Source of the DNA: Mycolicibacterium sp. lyk4-40-TYG-92
GTDB lineage: Bacteria > Actinomycetota > Actinomycetes > Mycobacteriales > Mycobacteriaceae
NCBI RefSeq assembly: GCF_030209435.1
Contig: NZ_JARVRX010000013.1
Coordinates: 62,001-126,000, forward strand
Direction of reading: 5' to 3'
DNA: 64,000 nucleotides
Part shown: one piece after another, positions 1-10,603 of the stretch
Position numbering within the stretch: the stretch's first letter is position 1
Layout of the letters: every line of letters begins with the position of its first letter
Program-made: the position numbers and the translations under genes
Notes under the pieces: generated by a model
What the model was told of the DNA's origin: nothing
Seen by the model: the letters and a program-made list of their open reading frames with translations, nothing else
Databases searched by the model: none

Positions 1-2045
1 CGCAGCGGTTGCTCGATGTGGCTGGCGCGGAACTCGTCGGGGATCAGGTCCGAGGTGCGCAGGCACCGCATGTACCGGCTCAGCAACGGGTGGTTGTCGA
101 TGGCGTCGCGCAACTGCATGGCGTTCTCGATCTGGCGCTGCACCAGCTCGACGCCCTCCAGTGCCACCTGGCGCCGGCCCAGATCCAGTGACGCCAGAAT
201 CTGGTAGTTGGGTGAGGTCGATGTGTGCGCCATGTACGCCTCGTGGAACGCTTCGGCCACCTTCTGCTCGAAGTCCTGGTCGAACACGTGGATCATCGAG
301 CCCTGGCGCAACGAGGTCAGCGTCTTGTGCGTCGACTGCGATGCGTACACCCGCACGCGGGCCTTGGCCGGGTCCGGAGTCAACCGCCGATCGAGCAATT
401 CCTGGTCGGTGGGCGGCTTTTCGATGTCGGCCTTCAACTGCTTCTCGTATGCAGCGGTGTAGGCCGGGTCGGCCAGTTTGTCGCGCAGCCGGCGGGCCGA
501 CGCCATGGCCGTGCGGTCCCGGTACACCGGGTGGAACCGCGCGAACGCGAACCACGCTTCGTCCCAAAGGAATACCAGGTCGGGCTTGATGGCCAGGCAC
601 TCTTCCATGACCCGCTGCACGTCGTAGACGATGCCGTCGAAGGTGCAGTTGGTCAGTGAGATCATCTTGACACGGTCGAGCTTGCCGGCGTTCTTGAGCG
701 CCAACAACTTTGACTTGATCTCGCGCAGCGGCACCGCACCGTACATGGTGTAGTCGGGCAGCGGGTAGGCCTCGAGGTAGATGACGTGGGCCCCGGCCAT
801 CATCATCCCGTAGTGATGCGACTGGTGGCAGTTGCGGTCCAGCAGCACGATGTCGCCGGGGGCCACCAGTGACTGCGTGACGATCTTGTTGGCCGTCGAC
901 GTGCCGTTGGTGACGAAGTAGGTGCGCCGCGAACCGTACGTCTCGGCGGCCAGTTGCTGGGCTTCCCGGAGCGGCCCGGTCGGCTCCAGCAGTGAGTCCA
1001 GCCCGCCGCAGGTGGCTGATGTCTCGGCCATGAACACGTCCAGCCCGTAGAAGCTGACCATGTCTTTTATCCAGTGCGAGTTGACAATTGACTTGCCCTG
1101 GCTGATGGGCAGCGCGTGGAAGACGCCGGTGGGGCGGTGGCTGTACTGCTTGAGCGCGCTGAAGAACGGTGTGCGGTAACGCTCGGCCACCCCCTGCAGG
1201 ATCGACAGGTGCAGCTCGAGCACACCCTCGCGGGCGTGGAACACGCGGCGGAAGTGGGGACCGAGCCGGCCCGCGATGTCCTCGACCTCGATCTCCGTCA
1301 TGAGATACAGGTCGAGTTCGGGGCGCAGCTCCTGCAGCGACGACGCGAGAATCTGCGCGCGCTCATCAGGCGACTTATGGTCGTCCAGCACCGCGGACAC
1401 CTTGGTGTCGACGAACTGTGCAAGCGCCGAGAGGTCACGTTCGGACTGATGGCTGAACCGCCGCCGGATCACGACGGCCTGCAGGTTGACGTTCAGCCGG
1501 GCCGCGATCAACGCCTCGTCGCCGCTGGCGACCACGACGAGCTCGTAGACGAACTCATCGTCGGGCCGGCGCCAGCTGCGAACCTCCGCGCGCAGTGCCT
1601 GCTCCTGGGCTTCCGTCATCTTCTCGACGATCAGGACCTCGAAATACAGTTGTTCCCGGCGGGTGACGGGCTGCTGCTCCAGCGTGCGTGGGTCGGTGGG
1701 GAACATGTCGGTGTCGTCCATGCCGGCGTGGTCGACGTCGCCCGTTCGGTAGGACTCGGTGGTCAGCGCGCGGTTGATGCGGGCCACGGCCTTGGCGAAC
1801 TTGTCGTAGGCGCCGGCGCCGAACAGCCGCTGCACCTTGGCGAACTGGAGAGATCCCGGGTATGCCCAGTACGGCTCGAGCGGGGTCAGGGTCGCCAGCA
1901 GCTCCCCGCAGATGCCGACGTACTTGTCCTTGAGATCACCGACGGTCGTGGTGCGGGTCAGCCGGTCGGCGGCTTCTTCGAGGCGGCACCAGGCATCGCC
2001 CCGCAGTTGCCAGACACTGTTGTACGCGCGCGAATTGTCTGCCAT
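1..2045 (-). CDS. Orn/Lys/Arg decarboxylase, 3' part outside window
   Basis: This minus-strand frame opens with ATG at 2045 (protein begins MADNSRAYNSVWQL) and stays open to base 1, so about 681 codons are visible and the C-terminus lies outside. It belongs to the fold-type I PLP-dependent Orn/Lys/Arg decarboxylases, which remove the carboxylate of a basic amino acid to make a polyamine or agmatine. An N-terminal region of about 250 residues precedes the PLP domain. The domain shows a G-T-S-T-A-N-K phosphate-binding turn, a DEAWFAF segment with the cofactor-binding aspartate, and the Schiff-base lysine in STHKTLTSLRQG near residue 573. Which basic amino acid it uses cannot be read. It looks monocistronic and runs in the same direction as the kdp operon that ends about 100 bases upstream of it. 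Confidence 0.85.
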   Translation of the reverse strand, partial: MADNSRAYNSVWQLRGDAWCRLEEAADRLTRTTTVGDLKDKYVGICGELLATLTPLEPYWAYPGSLQFAKVQRLFGAGAYDKFAKAVARINRALTTESYRTGDVDHAGMDDTDMFPTDPRTLEQQPVTRREQLYFEVLIVEKMTEAQEQALRAEVRSWRRPDDEFVYELVVVASGDEALIAARLNVNLQAVVIRRRFSHQSERDLSALAQFVDTKVSAVLDDHKSPDERAQILASSLQELRPELDLYLMTEIEVEDIAGRLGPHFRRVFHAREGVLELHLSILQGVAERYRTPFFSALKQYSHRPTGVFHALPISQGKSIVNSHWIKDMVSFYGLDVFMAETSATCGGLDSLLEPTGPLREAQQLAAETYGSRRTYFVTNGTSTANKIVTQSLVAPGDIVLLDRNCHQSHHYGMMMAGAHVIYLEAYPLPDYTMYGAVPLREIKSKLLALKNAGKLDRVKMISLTNCTFDGIVYDVQRVMEECLAIKPDLVFLWDEAWFAFARFHPVYRDRTAMASARRLRDKLADPAYTAAYEKQLKADIEKPPTDQELLDRRLTPDPAKARVRVYASQSTHKTLTSLRQGSMIHVFDQDFEQKVAEAFHEAYMAHTSTSPNYQILASLDLGRRQVALEGVELVQRQIENAMQLRDAIDNHPLLSRYMRCLRTSDLIPDEFRASHIEQPL

Positions 2046-2061
2046 TTCCAGCCTTTTCACA

Positions 2062-2101
2062 GGTGCATTAATGGAGGAGCGTCGCGCTCCAGCCTTGCAC
2101 C
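2062..2101 (-). promoter_or_regulatory. Nested hairpin between kdpE and the decarboxylase start
   Basis: An inner perfect stem of GGAGCG (2076-2081) and CGCTCC (2085-2090) with a 3-base loop sits inside an outer six-base pair GGTGCA (2062-2067) and TGCACC (2096-2101). It lies 17 bases upstream of the decarboxylase ATG and 48 bases past the kdpE stop. It could be a 5' leader structure of the decarboxylase mRNA or the end of the kdp transcript; there is no U-tract to support a classical terminator. Only the pairing is observed. Confidence 0.4.
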
Positions 2102-2148
2102 GTAGGTGGCCAAGTCAGGTGAACAGTTGGCAATATCTGCCCGTCGAA

Positions 2149-2829
2149 TTACTCCTGGAAGCGGTAGCCCATGCCGGCCTCGGTCAGCAGGTGCTTGGGG
2201 TGTGACGGGTCGACCTCGAGCTTGCGGCGCAGCTGTGCCAGGTACACCCGTAGATAGTGGGTCTCCTTGGCGTAGGCCGGGCCCCACACTTCCTTGAGCA
2301 ACTCCTCGCGGCCGACCAGCTTCCCGCGGTTGCGCACCAGCATCTCCAGCATGCCCCACTCCGTCGGGGTCAGATGCACCTCGACGCCACTGCGCGTCAC
2401 CCGCTTGGCCGCCAGATCGACGGTGAACGACGACGTCTCGACGACGGGCTCGTCGGTCTCGGATGCGGCCGCGCCGCGCCGGACCGCGGCGCGCAGCCGG
2501 GCCAGGAACTCGTCCATGCCGAACGGTTTGGTGACGTAGTCGTCGGCGCCGGCGTCGAGGGCCTCGACTTTGTCCATGGAGTCGGTACGCGCCGACAGCA
2601 CGATGACGGGCGCGGTGAGCCAGCCGCGCAGCCCGGCCAGTACGTCGATGCCGGACATGTCGGGCAGGCCGAGGTCCAGGATCACCACGTCGGGCTTGTG
2701 TTCGGCGGCCGACCTCAGCGCCTCGGCGCCGGTGGCGGCGACAGAGACGTCGTAGCCGCGCACCGACAGGTTGATGCGCAAGGCACGCAGAATCTGTGGC
2801 TCGTCGTCGATGACCAGAACCCGTGTCAC
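2149..2829 (-). CDS. kdpE: Response regulator KdpE
   Basis: A 226-residue OmpR/PhoB-type regulator. The receiver domain (residues 1-120) has the acidic pair at D8-D9, the phospho-acceptor D52 in VVILDLGLPD and the conserved lysine in YVTKPF. The C-terminal winged helix ends with the typical GMGYRF segment. The start ATG overlaps the kdpD stop by four bases (ATGA), so the pair is translationally coupled. It is expected to be phosphorylated by KdpD and to activate the kdp operon under potassium limitation. Unlike M. tuberculosis, where I recall kdpDE transcribed divergently from kdpFABC, here the regulator pair closes the same operon it should control. Confidence 0.95.
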   Translation of the reverse strand: MTRVLVIDDEPQILRALRINLSVRGYDVSVAATGAEALRSAAEHKPDVVILDLGLPDMSGIDVLAGLRGWLTAPVIVLSARTDSMDKVEALDAGADDYVTKPFGMDEFLARLRAAVRRGAAASETDEPVVETSSFTVDLAAKRVTRSGVEVHLTPTEWGMLEMLVRNRGKLVGREELLKEVWGPAYAKETHYLRVYLAQLRRKLEVDPSHPKHLLTEAGMGYRFQE

Positions 2830-5354
2830 ACCCGATCCTTTCCGGCGGCCGCCAGGTCCACCACGACGGTCAGCCCGCCGCCGGGGGTGTCGGTGGCCGA
2901 GATGGTGCCGCCCATTGCTTCGACAAAGCCGCGCGCCACCGAAAGACCAAGTCCCACACCGGTGCTGTTGTCGTGGTCGCCGAGGCGCTGGAACGGCGCG
3001 AACAGTTGCTCCTCGGCGCCGCGGGGGATGCCCGGCCCCTCGTCCACGATGGTGATCAGCACCCGCTCGCCGACCTGCCCGGCGTTCACCCGCACGACGC
3101 TGCCCGCCGAGTAGCGCAGCGCGTTGTCGATGAGGTTGACCAGCACCCGCTCCAACAGGCCCGCATCGGCCAGCGCGACGGCATCACCCACTTCGACCTT
3201 CACCCGGTCGAGGCCGCGGTTCGCGTAACCGGTTGCCCCCCGGCTGATTCCGAGCAGCGCCCGTTGTACGACCTCTTCCATGTAGACGCGCCGCAGTTCC
3301 GGCTTCACGACGCCGGCGGCGAGCCGCGACGAGTCGAGCAGGTTGCCCACCAACGCGGTCAGTTGATCCACCGATTCCTCGACGGTGGCCAGCAGCTCGG
3401 CGGTGTCCTCGGGCGAGAAGCCGACGTCCTCACTGCGCAGGCTCGACACCGCAGCCTTGGCCGCGGCCAGCGGGGTGCGCAGGTCGTGGCTGACAGCGCT
3501 CAGCAGGGAGCGGCGCAGTTCGTCGGCCTTGGCCAGAGCCTCAGCGCGGCCGGCTTCCTCGGCCAGGGCGCGTTGGCGTACGAGACCCGCCGCCTGCCGG
3601 GCCACGGCGCCGAGCACCCGGCGATCGCGCGCCTCGGTCTTGCGGCCCGCCATCAGCAGCCAGTATTCGTCGTCGCTGACCTCGATCGCGGTGTCGGCGG
3701 AATCGACTGTCACACAGGGGTCTTTGCCGACGCAGGCGACGATGCCGTCCTCCTCGTGCAGCAGGCTGACGGCCCGTTGCGCGTAAGTCTCGCGGACGCG
3801 TTCCAGCAGCGTGGTCAGGTCGGCACCACGGAGCACGCTGCCCGCGAACAGCGCCAGCAGTTCGGCTTCCTGCGAGGCGTGCCGGGCTTCCCTGGACCGT
3901 TTGGCGGCGCCGTCGACCAGCGCGGCGACTGCGACCGCGACGGCGAGCAGCACCACGATGGTCAGGGCGCTGTCGGGGTCGGCGATGGTGAAGCTGTACC
4001 GCGGCGCGACGAAGAAGTAGTTGAGCAGCAGCCCGGACAGCACCGCCGACAACGCGGCGGGGGCCACACCCCCGAGCAGCGCGACGACCAGCACACCGAT
4101 GAAGAACACCGCGCTCTCGCCGCCGATATGCAAGAACGGGTCCAGCTGGGTGGTGACCGCGGTGATGATGCCGGGCACGACGATCGCCGCCAGCCACGAC
4201 GCCAGGTGCCGCTGCCCGCGGGTCGCCGTCGACCAGGACCAGCCCGGCTGGGACTGCTCATGGGTGACCATGTGCACGTCGATCTTGCCGGAGTTCTGGA
4301 CAGTCTTGGCGCCGATGCCCTCATCGAAGAGCCGGGCCCAGCGCGACCGTCGCGACGTGCCCAGCACCAGCTGGGTGGCGTTCATCTCGCGCGCGAAATC
4401 CAGTAGGGCACTGGGCACGTCACCGTCACTGCCGCCGACGACGGTGTGCAGGGTGGCACCGAGGCTGGCCGTCAGCTCGCGCACCTTGCCCATCTGCGGG
4501 GCGGAGACGCCCGTCAGACCGTCGCCGCGGACGACGTGCACCACCATCAGTTCGGCGCTGGATTTGGAGGCGATACGTGACGCGCGCCGGACCAGGGTCT
4601 CTGATTCGGGTCCTCCGGTGACCGCCACGACAACGCGTTCGCGGGCCTCCCAGGTGTCCGAAATATTGTGCTCGGCGCGGTATTTGGCGAGGGCGGCGTC
4701 GACCTGGTCGGCCAACCACAGCAGTGCCAGCTCGCGCAGGGCAGTGAGATTGCCCTGCCGGAAGTAGTTGGACAGCGCCGCGTCGACGCGTTCCGGCGCG
4801 TACACGTTGCCGTGGGAGAGCCTGCGGCGCAGGGCTTCCGGTGTGATGTCGACCAGTTCGATCTGGGCGGCACTGCGCACGACGGAGTCCGGCACCGTCT
4901 CCTGCTGCTCGATACCGGTGATCTGGGCGACGACGTCGTTCAGGCTCTCCAGGTGCTGGACGTTGACGGTGGAGATGACGGTGATGCCGGCGTCCAGCAG
5001 CTCTTCGACGTCCTGCCAGCGTTTGGCGTTCTTGCTGCCGGGCGTATTGCTGTGTGCCAGTTCGTCGACCAGCACCACCTCGGGGTGGCGGGCCAGCACT
5101 GCGGGGACATCCAGTTCGGCGAACGTCCCGCCGCGGTAGTCGATGAACCGCGGCGGGATCCGTTCGATGCCTTCCATCGCCTCGGCCGTCTTCTTGCGGC
5201 CGTGCGTCTCGACGACGGCCGCGACGACGTCGGTGCCGCGTTCGAGACGACGATGTGCCTCGCCGAGCATCGAGAAGGTCTTGCCCACGCCGGGGGCCGC
5301 ACCCAGGTAGATGCGTAACTCGCCCCGCTTGTCCGGCGTTTCCATGTGTCCCAT
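2826..5354 (-). CDS. kdpD: Sensor histidine kinase KdpD
   Basis: An 842-residue potassium/turgor sensor kinase. The N-terminal KdpD domain carries a Walker A motif GAAPGVGKT at residues 18-26, followed by a universal-stress-protein-like domain around residues 250-370. Four closely spaced membrane segments come next (about 390-500), then a GAF-like region, a HisKA domain with the phospho-acceptor in SAVSHDLRTPL near residue 622, and a HATPase domain with N-box and GLGLSVARGF. The start used is ATG at 5354; a second in-frame ATG at 5345 (METPDK) is equally plausible because neither has a strong ribosome site. It lies 11 bases after the kdpC stop and overlaps kdpE. Confidence 0.95.
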   Translation of the reverse strand: MGHMETPDKRGELRIYLGAAPGVGKTFSMLGEAHRRLERGTDVVAAVVETHGRKKTAEAMEGIERIPPRFIDYRGGTFAELDVPAVLARHPEVVLVDELAHSNTPGSKNAKRWQDVEELLDAGITVISTVNVQHLESLNDVVAQITGIEQQETVPDSVVRSAAQIELVDITPEALRRRLSHGNVYAPERVDAALSNYFRQGNLTALRELALLWLADQVDAALAKYRAEHNISDTWEARERVVVAVTGGPESETLVRRASRIASKSSAELMVVHVVRGDGLTGVSAPQMGKVRELTASLGATLHTVVGGSDGDVPSALLDFAREMNATQLVLGTSRRSRWARLFDEGIGAKTVQNSGKIDVHMVTHEQSQPGWSWSTATRGQRHLASWLAAIVVPGIITAVTTQLDPFLHIGGESAVFFIGVLVVALLGGVAPAALSAVLSGLLLNYFFVAPRYSFTIADPDSALTIVVLLAVAVAVAALVDGAAKRSREARHASQEAELLALFAGSVLRGADLTTLLERVRETYAQRAVSLLHEEDGIVACVGKDPCVTVDSADTAIEVSDDEYWLLMAGRKTEARDRRVLGAVARQAAGLVRQRALAEEAGRAEALAKADELRRSLLSAVSHDLRTPLAAAKAAVSSLRSEDVGFSPEDTAELLATVEESVDQLTALVGNLLDSSRLAAGVVKPELRRVYMEEVVQRALLGISRGATGYANRGLDRVKVEVGDAVALADAGLLERVLVNLIDNALRYSAGSVVRVNAGQVGERVLITIVDEGPGIPRGAEEQLFAPFQRLGDHDNSTGVGLGLSVARGFVEAMGGTISATDTPGGGLTVVVDLAAAGKDRV

Positions 5355-5365
5355 TGTCCAGCAGG

Positions 5366-6298
5366 TCAGCTACTCGACGGGTACTTCTGGTCCAACGCCA
5401 GATTGAGTCGCAGGACGTTGACCCGCGGCTCGCCCATGAAACCCAGGGCACGGCCACTTGTGTTGTCCTTCACCAGAGCCCGGACCTGGTCAGCCGAGAT
5501 GTGTCGGACCTTGGCGATCCGGCTCACCTGCAGGTCGGCGTAGTCGGTCGAGATGTCGGGGTCCAGGCCGCTGCCGCTGGCCGTGACGGCGTCAGCCGGC
5601 ACCTGCGGGTCGGACGGTGCCGAGCCACGGATCGCGACGATCTGACCTCCGGTGTAATCCTCGCCGTACTTGGCGCATTCGACCCGCATACCCTCGTAGG
5701 TCGCAGCGAAGGGCGCCTTCGTCGTCTCGCACGGCTGGTTCACACTGACCACCTTGGTGGGATGCGTGACGTTGCCCGTGGCATCCCGCGGCCCGATAAC
5801 CGACAGCACCGCGCCCACGCCGTCCGAGGTGCAGAACGGACGTGCACCGGAATTGTGGTCCAGGCCCTCGGTGTCCGCGACGCCGTAGCTCCGCGTGCAC
5901 ACCTGGGTCAGCAAACTGGGCTTGAATCCGGCTTCGCTTGCCGCCTTGCCGGCCTTGAGCTCAGCCGGGTCGGCGGGCGTGTCGACGATGCTCTCCGGGC
6001 CGAGATTGCCCGCGCCGCTGGCCATCGGGTCGTACCCGGTGCCGGCATTGGACGGACGGCTCTGGAAATACTGCGGCAGCGCATTGCCTTTGGCGTCGGT
6101 GAACAACTGGCCGATCAGGGAGCTGCCGACGACCTTGCCATTGACCGTGACGAGCGAGCCGTCGGCCTTGTCCTTGAGCCCGGGCAGCTGGGCGACGGCC
6201 CAGACGAGGACCGGGTAGGCCAGACCGGTGATGACGGTCAGGACCAGCAGTGCGCGCAGGGCGGCACTGTGTACGCGAATCAGGTTGCCGATGTTCAT
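5366..6298 (-). CDS. kdpC: Potassium-transporting ATPase KdpC, enlarged
   Basis: KdpC is the single-span subunit that stabilises the KdpFABC potassium pump. An N-terminal membrane helix (residues about 12-38) is followed by the family segments FQSRPS and the C-terminal VTASGSGLDPDIS...VNVLRLNLALD, so identity is secure. It is 310 residues long, however, against about 190 in E. coli and M. tuberculosis. The extra 110-120 residues sit between SGAGNLGPES and VPADAVTASGSG and contain four cysteines (in VCTRS, PFCTSD, QPCETT and VECAKY), which could form disulfides outside the membrane. The start is two bases after the kdpB stop. Whether the enlargement is common in related actinobacteria cannot be judged here. 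Confidence 0.93.
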   Translation of the reverse strand: MNIGNLIRVHSAALRALLVLTVITGLAYPVLVWAVAQLPGLKDKADGSLVTVNGKVVGSSLIGQLFTDAKGNALPQYFQSRPSNAGTGYDPMASGAGNLGPESIVDTPADPAELKAGKAASEAGFKPSLLTQVCTRSYGVADTEGLDHNSGARPFCTSDGVGAVLSVIGPRDATGNVTHPTKVVSVNQPCETTKAPFAATYEGMRVECAKYGEDYTGGQIVAIRGSAPSDPQVPADAVTASGSGLDPDISTDYADLQVSRIAKVRHISADQVRALVKDNTSGRALGFMGEPRVNVLRLNLALDQKYPSSS

Positions 6299-6300
6299 GA

Positions 6301-8432
<2,132 letters not shown>

Positions 8433-8433
<1 letters not shown>

Positions 8434-10103
8434 CAGTGAATTCCTTCAGCGAGGGGGCCGAGCGCCAGCGCCGGCAGGAAGGTCAGGGCGACCAGAATCA
8501 GCGTCACGCCGGCGACCATGCCGACGAATTGCGGACGGTGCGTCGGCAGCGTGCCGATGGACGGGGGCGTGCTGCCCTGCTTGGCCAGCGCGCCGGCGAG
8601 AGCGAGCACCAGGATCATCGGCAGGAAGCGACCGATCAGCATCGCCAGGCCCAAAGCCGTGTTGTACCAGACCGTATTGACCGACAGGCCGGCAAACGCC
8701 GAGCCGTTGTTGTTGGCTGCCGAGGTGAAGGCGTACAGCACCTCGGAAAGGCCGTGCGGGCCCGAATTCAGCATCGCCGCGCGCTCGCCGGGGAGGGCCA
8801 TGGCAACAGCGGTGCCGGTCAACACGATCAGCGGCGTGACCAGGAAATAGCTTGCCGCCAGCTTGATCTCCCGCGGGGTGATTTTCTTGCCCAGGTATTC
8901 GGGAGTGCGTCCGACCATCAGGCCGGCCACGAACACCGTGATCACCGCGAGGATCAACATGCCGTACAGGCCCGACCCGGTACCGCCGGGCGCGACCTCA
9001 CCAAGCTGCATGTTGAACATCGTCATCAAGCCGCCCAGGGACGTGTACGAGTCGTGGAACGAGTTCACCGCACCGGTGGAGGTCAAGGTGGTGGCGGTGG
9101 CGAAGACGGCCGAATTGGCCACGCCGAAGCGCTGTTCCACACCTTCCATCGACGCTCCGATGGCGGTGGGGACGGTGCCGTGGTGCTGGTTCTGGAACAC
9201 CAGCATGAGGCTGGTGCTGATGACGGCCAGTGTCGCCATCACGGCGACGATCGCGTAGCCCTGCTTGCGACTGTCCACCATCCGGCCGAACGTGCGCGGC
9301 AGGGAGAACGAGATCACCAGCAGCAGGAAGATCTCCACCCAGTCGGTCCATGCGTTCGGATTCTCGAACGGGTGGGCCGAGTTGGCGTTGAAGAAACCGC
9401 CACCGTTGGTGCCCAGTTCCTTGATCACTTCTTGGCTCGCCACCGGGCCGCCGGTCAGCGTCTGCTGCGCTCCGGCCAGGGTGTCGGCGATCTGGTCGTG
9501 CAGGTGAAAGTTCTGGATGGCGCCGCCGGCGATGAGGATCAGCGCGGCAATGACAGCCAGCGGCAACAGGATTCGGATGGTGCCGCGCACCAGGTCGACC
9601 CAGAAGTTGCCCAGTTCGGTGGCGTGCCGACGGGCGAACCCGCGCACGAGGGCGACCGCGACGGCCATGCCGACGGCCGCTGACACGAAGTTCTGCACCG
9701 ACAGCCCGGCCATCTGTACCAGGTGGCCTTGCGTCGTCTCACCCGAGTAGGCCTGCCAGTTGGTGTTGGTGACGAAGCTGACGGCGGTGTTCCACGCCAG
9801 GTCGGCCGTCATCGGGGTCGCTGGGTTGTTCAGGTGCAGCGGCAGCACGCCCTGCACCAGCTGGAAAGCGAAGAGGAACAGCAGGGAGACGGCCGAGAAG
9901 GCGAGCGCACTGCGGGCGTAGGCGCCCCAGTTCTGCTCGGCCTCCGGGTCGGCGCCGATCATCTTGTAGATGAGACGTTCGGCACGCGAATGCTTTTCGG
10001 ACGTGTACACGCGGAACATGTAGTCGCCCAACGGCACATGCACGGCGGCGAGCGCGACGATCAGGGACAGCAGGAACGTGATTCCGGCGGCGGTGGTGCT
10101 CAC
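8433..10103 (-). CDS. kdpA: Potassium-transporting ATPase KdpA
   Basis: The potassium-binding channel-like subunit of the Kdp pump, with ten or more hydrophobic segments and filter-like motifs such as TNGGGFFNANSAHPFENP, NNNGSAFAG and GTGSGLYGM. The start chosen is GTG at 10103, giving 556 residues beginning STTAAGITFLL and overlapping the kdpF stop in the string TAGTG. The longer frame up to 10160 would read through kdpF in another frame and has no family resemblance. The downstream junction with kdpB also overlaps. Expression is expected under potassium limitation through KdpDE. Confidence 0.95.
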
Positions 10104-10192
10104 TAGAAGCGCTCCGGAAAGAGCAATGCGGCGACCAGGAACAGTGCGATCGCCAGACACAGCACCAGGCCGATGGCGTTGGCGAGGTTCAC
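10103..10192 (-). CDS. kdpF: Small membrane subunit KdpF
   Basis: A 29-residue single-helix peptide (NLANAIGLVLCLAIALF... ending LLFPERF) starting at GTG 10192. It matches the KdpF family, a stabilising peptide of the KdpFABC pump, in length, hydrophobicity and the terminal FPERF. It is sandwiched by overlaps: its GTG overlaps the stop of an upstream 27-residue frame (GTGA) and its TAG overlaps the kdpA GTG. Confidence 0.88.
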   Translation of the reverse strand: MNLANAIGLVLCLAIALFLVAALLFPERF

Positions 10193-10272
10193 AGGCGCTC
10201 CACCGCCTTCTGGACCAGGCCGAGCAGGGCGAAGATCGCCACCGTCAGCACCACGAACACCACTACAGACAT
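10189..10272 (-). CDS. 27-aa membrane peptide, first gene of the kdp operon
   Basis: ATG at 10272 opens a 27-residue frame beginning MSVVVFVVLTVAIFALLGL and ending QKAVERL. It is preceded by GGGAG with five bases of spacing, which is a good ribosome site, and its stop overlaps the kdpF start (GTGA). The peptide is one hydrophobic helix followed by a short charged tail, the same design as KdpF but a different sequence. The tight coupling argues that it is translated and acts with the Kdp complex or sets kdpF translation. No family name is known to me; the function is inferred only from position. Confidence 0.7.
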   Translation of the reverse strand: MSVVVFVVLTVAIFALLGLVQKAVERL

Positions 10273-10603
10273 GGGTTCTCCCACACGTAAACGGGTCGCC
10301 GGCCCTCGGCGACCTCGTCAGCATCGGCCCGCGGGAGGGGACATCCGGCGATCTTGACGCCTTCTTTACGGCCCGCCCGGCTTCCTTTACGGATTTCCGC
10401 ATCGAGCGCCGGACGCAGGGCCCGCGCAGCGCGATAAAAGCCTGGTCATGTGATGTTTTACACAGTGCGCTCGGACGGTGCCGGGGCATTTACGGGCAGC
10501 CCGGCCGGTAGGAGTCGTAAGCAGTTGATGTCGCGGGCGCGCTCAACCGGCTAACGTGCCAAGCGGTGTGGGGCCGACCACACCAGGAACTCGGGAGGCA
10601 GTG
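10273..10603. promoter_or_regulatory. Divergent intergenic region: kdp promoter and acyl-CoA synthetase promoter
   Basis: These 331 bases separate the kdp operon (minus) from the acyl-CoA synthetase (plus). They hold three copies of TTTACGG on the plus strand (10365-10371, 10386-10392, 10489-10495) and a TTTTACAC at 10456-10463. The first two form a direct repeat CTTTACGG with a 21-base period, about two helical turns, as expected for a response-regulator dimer. KdpE sites in E. coli are also TTTAC-like, so these are candidate KdpE boxes. No convincing sigma-70 hexamers were picked. Confidence 0.4.

Noticed and set aside
10103..10489. Open frame of 128 codons on the minus strand covering kdpF
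   Set aside because: Only its last 29 codons look like a protein (KdpF); the upstream part has no ribosome site and overlaps the coupled 27-aa peptide and promoter region.
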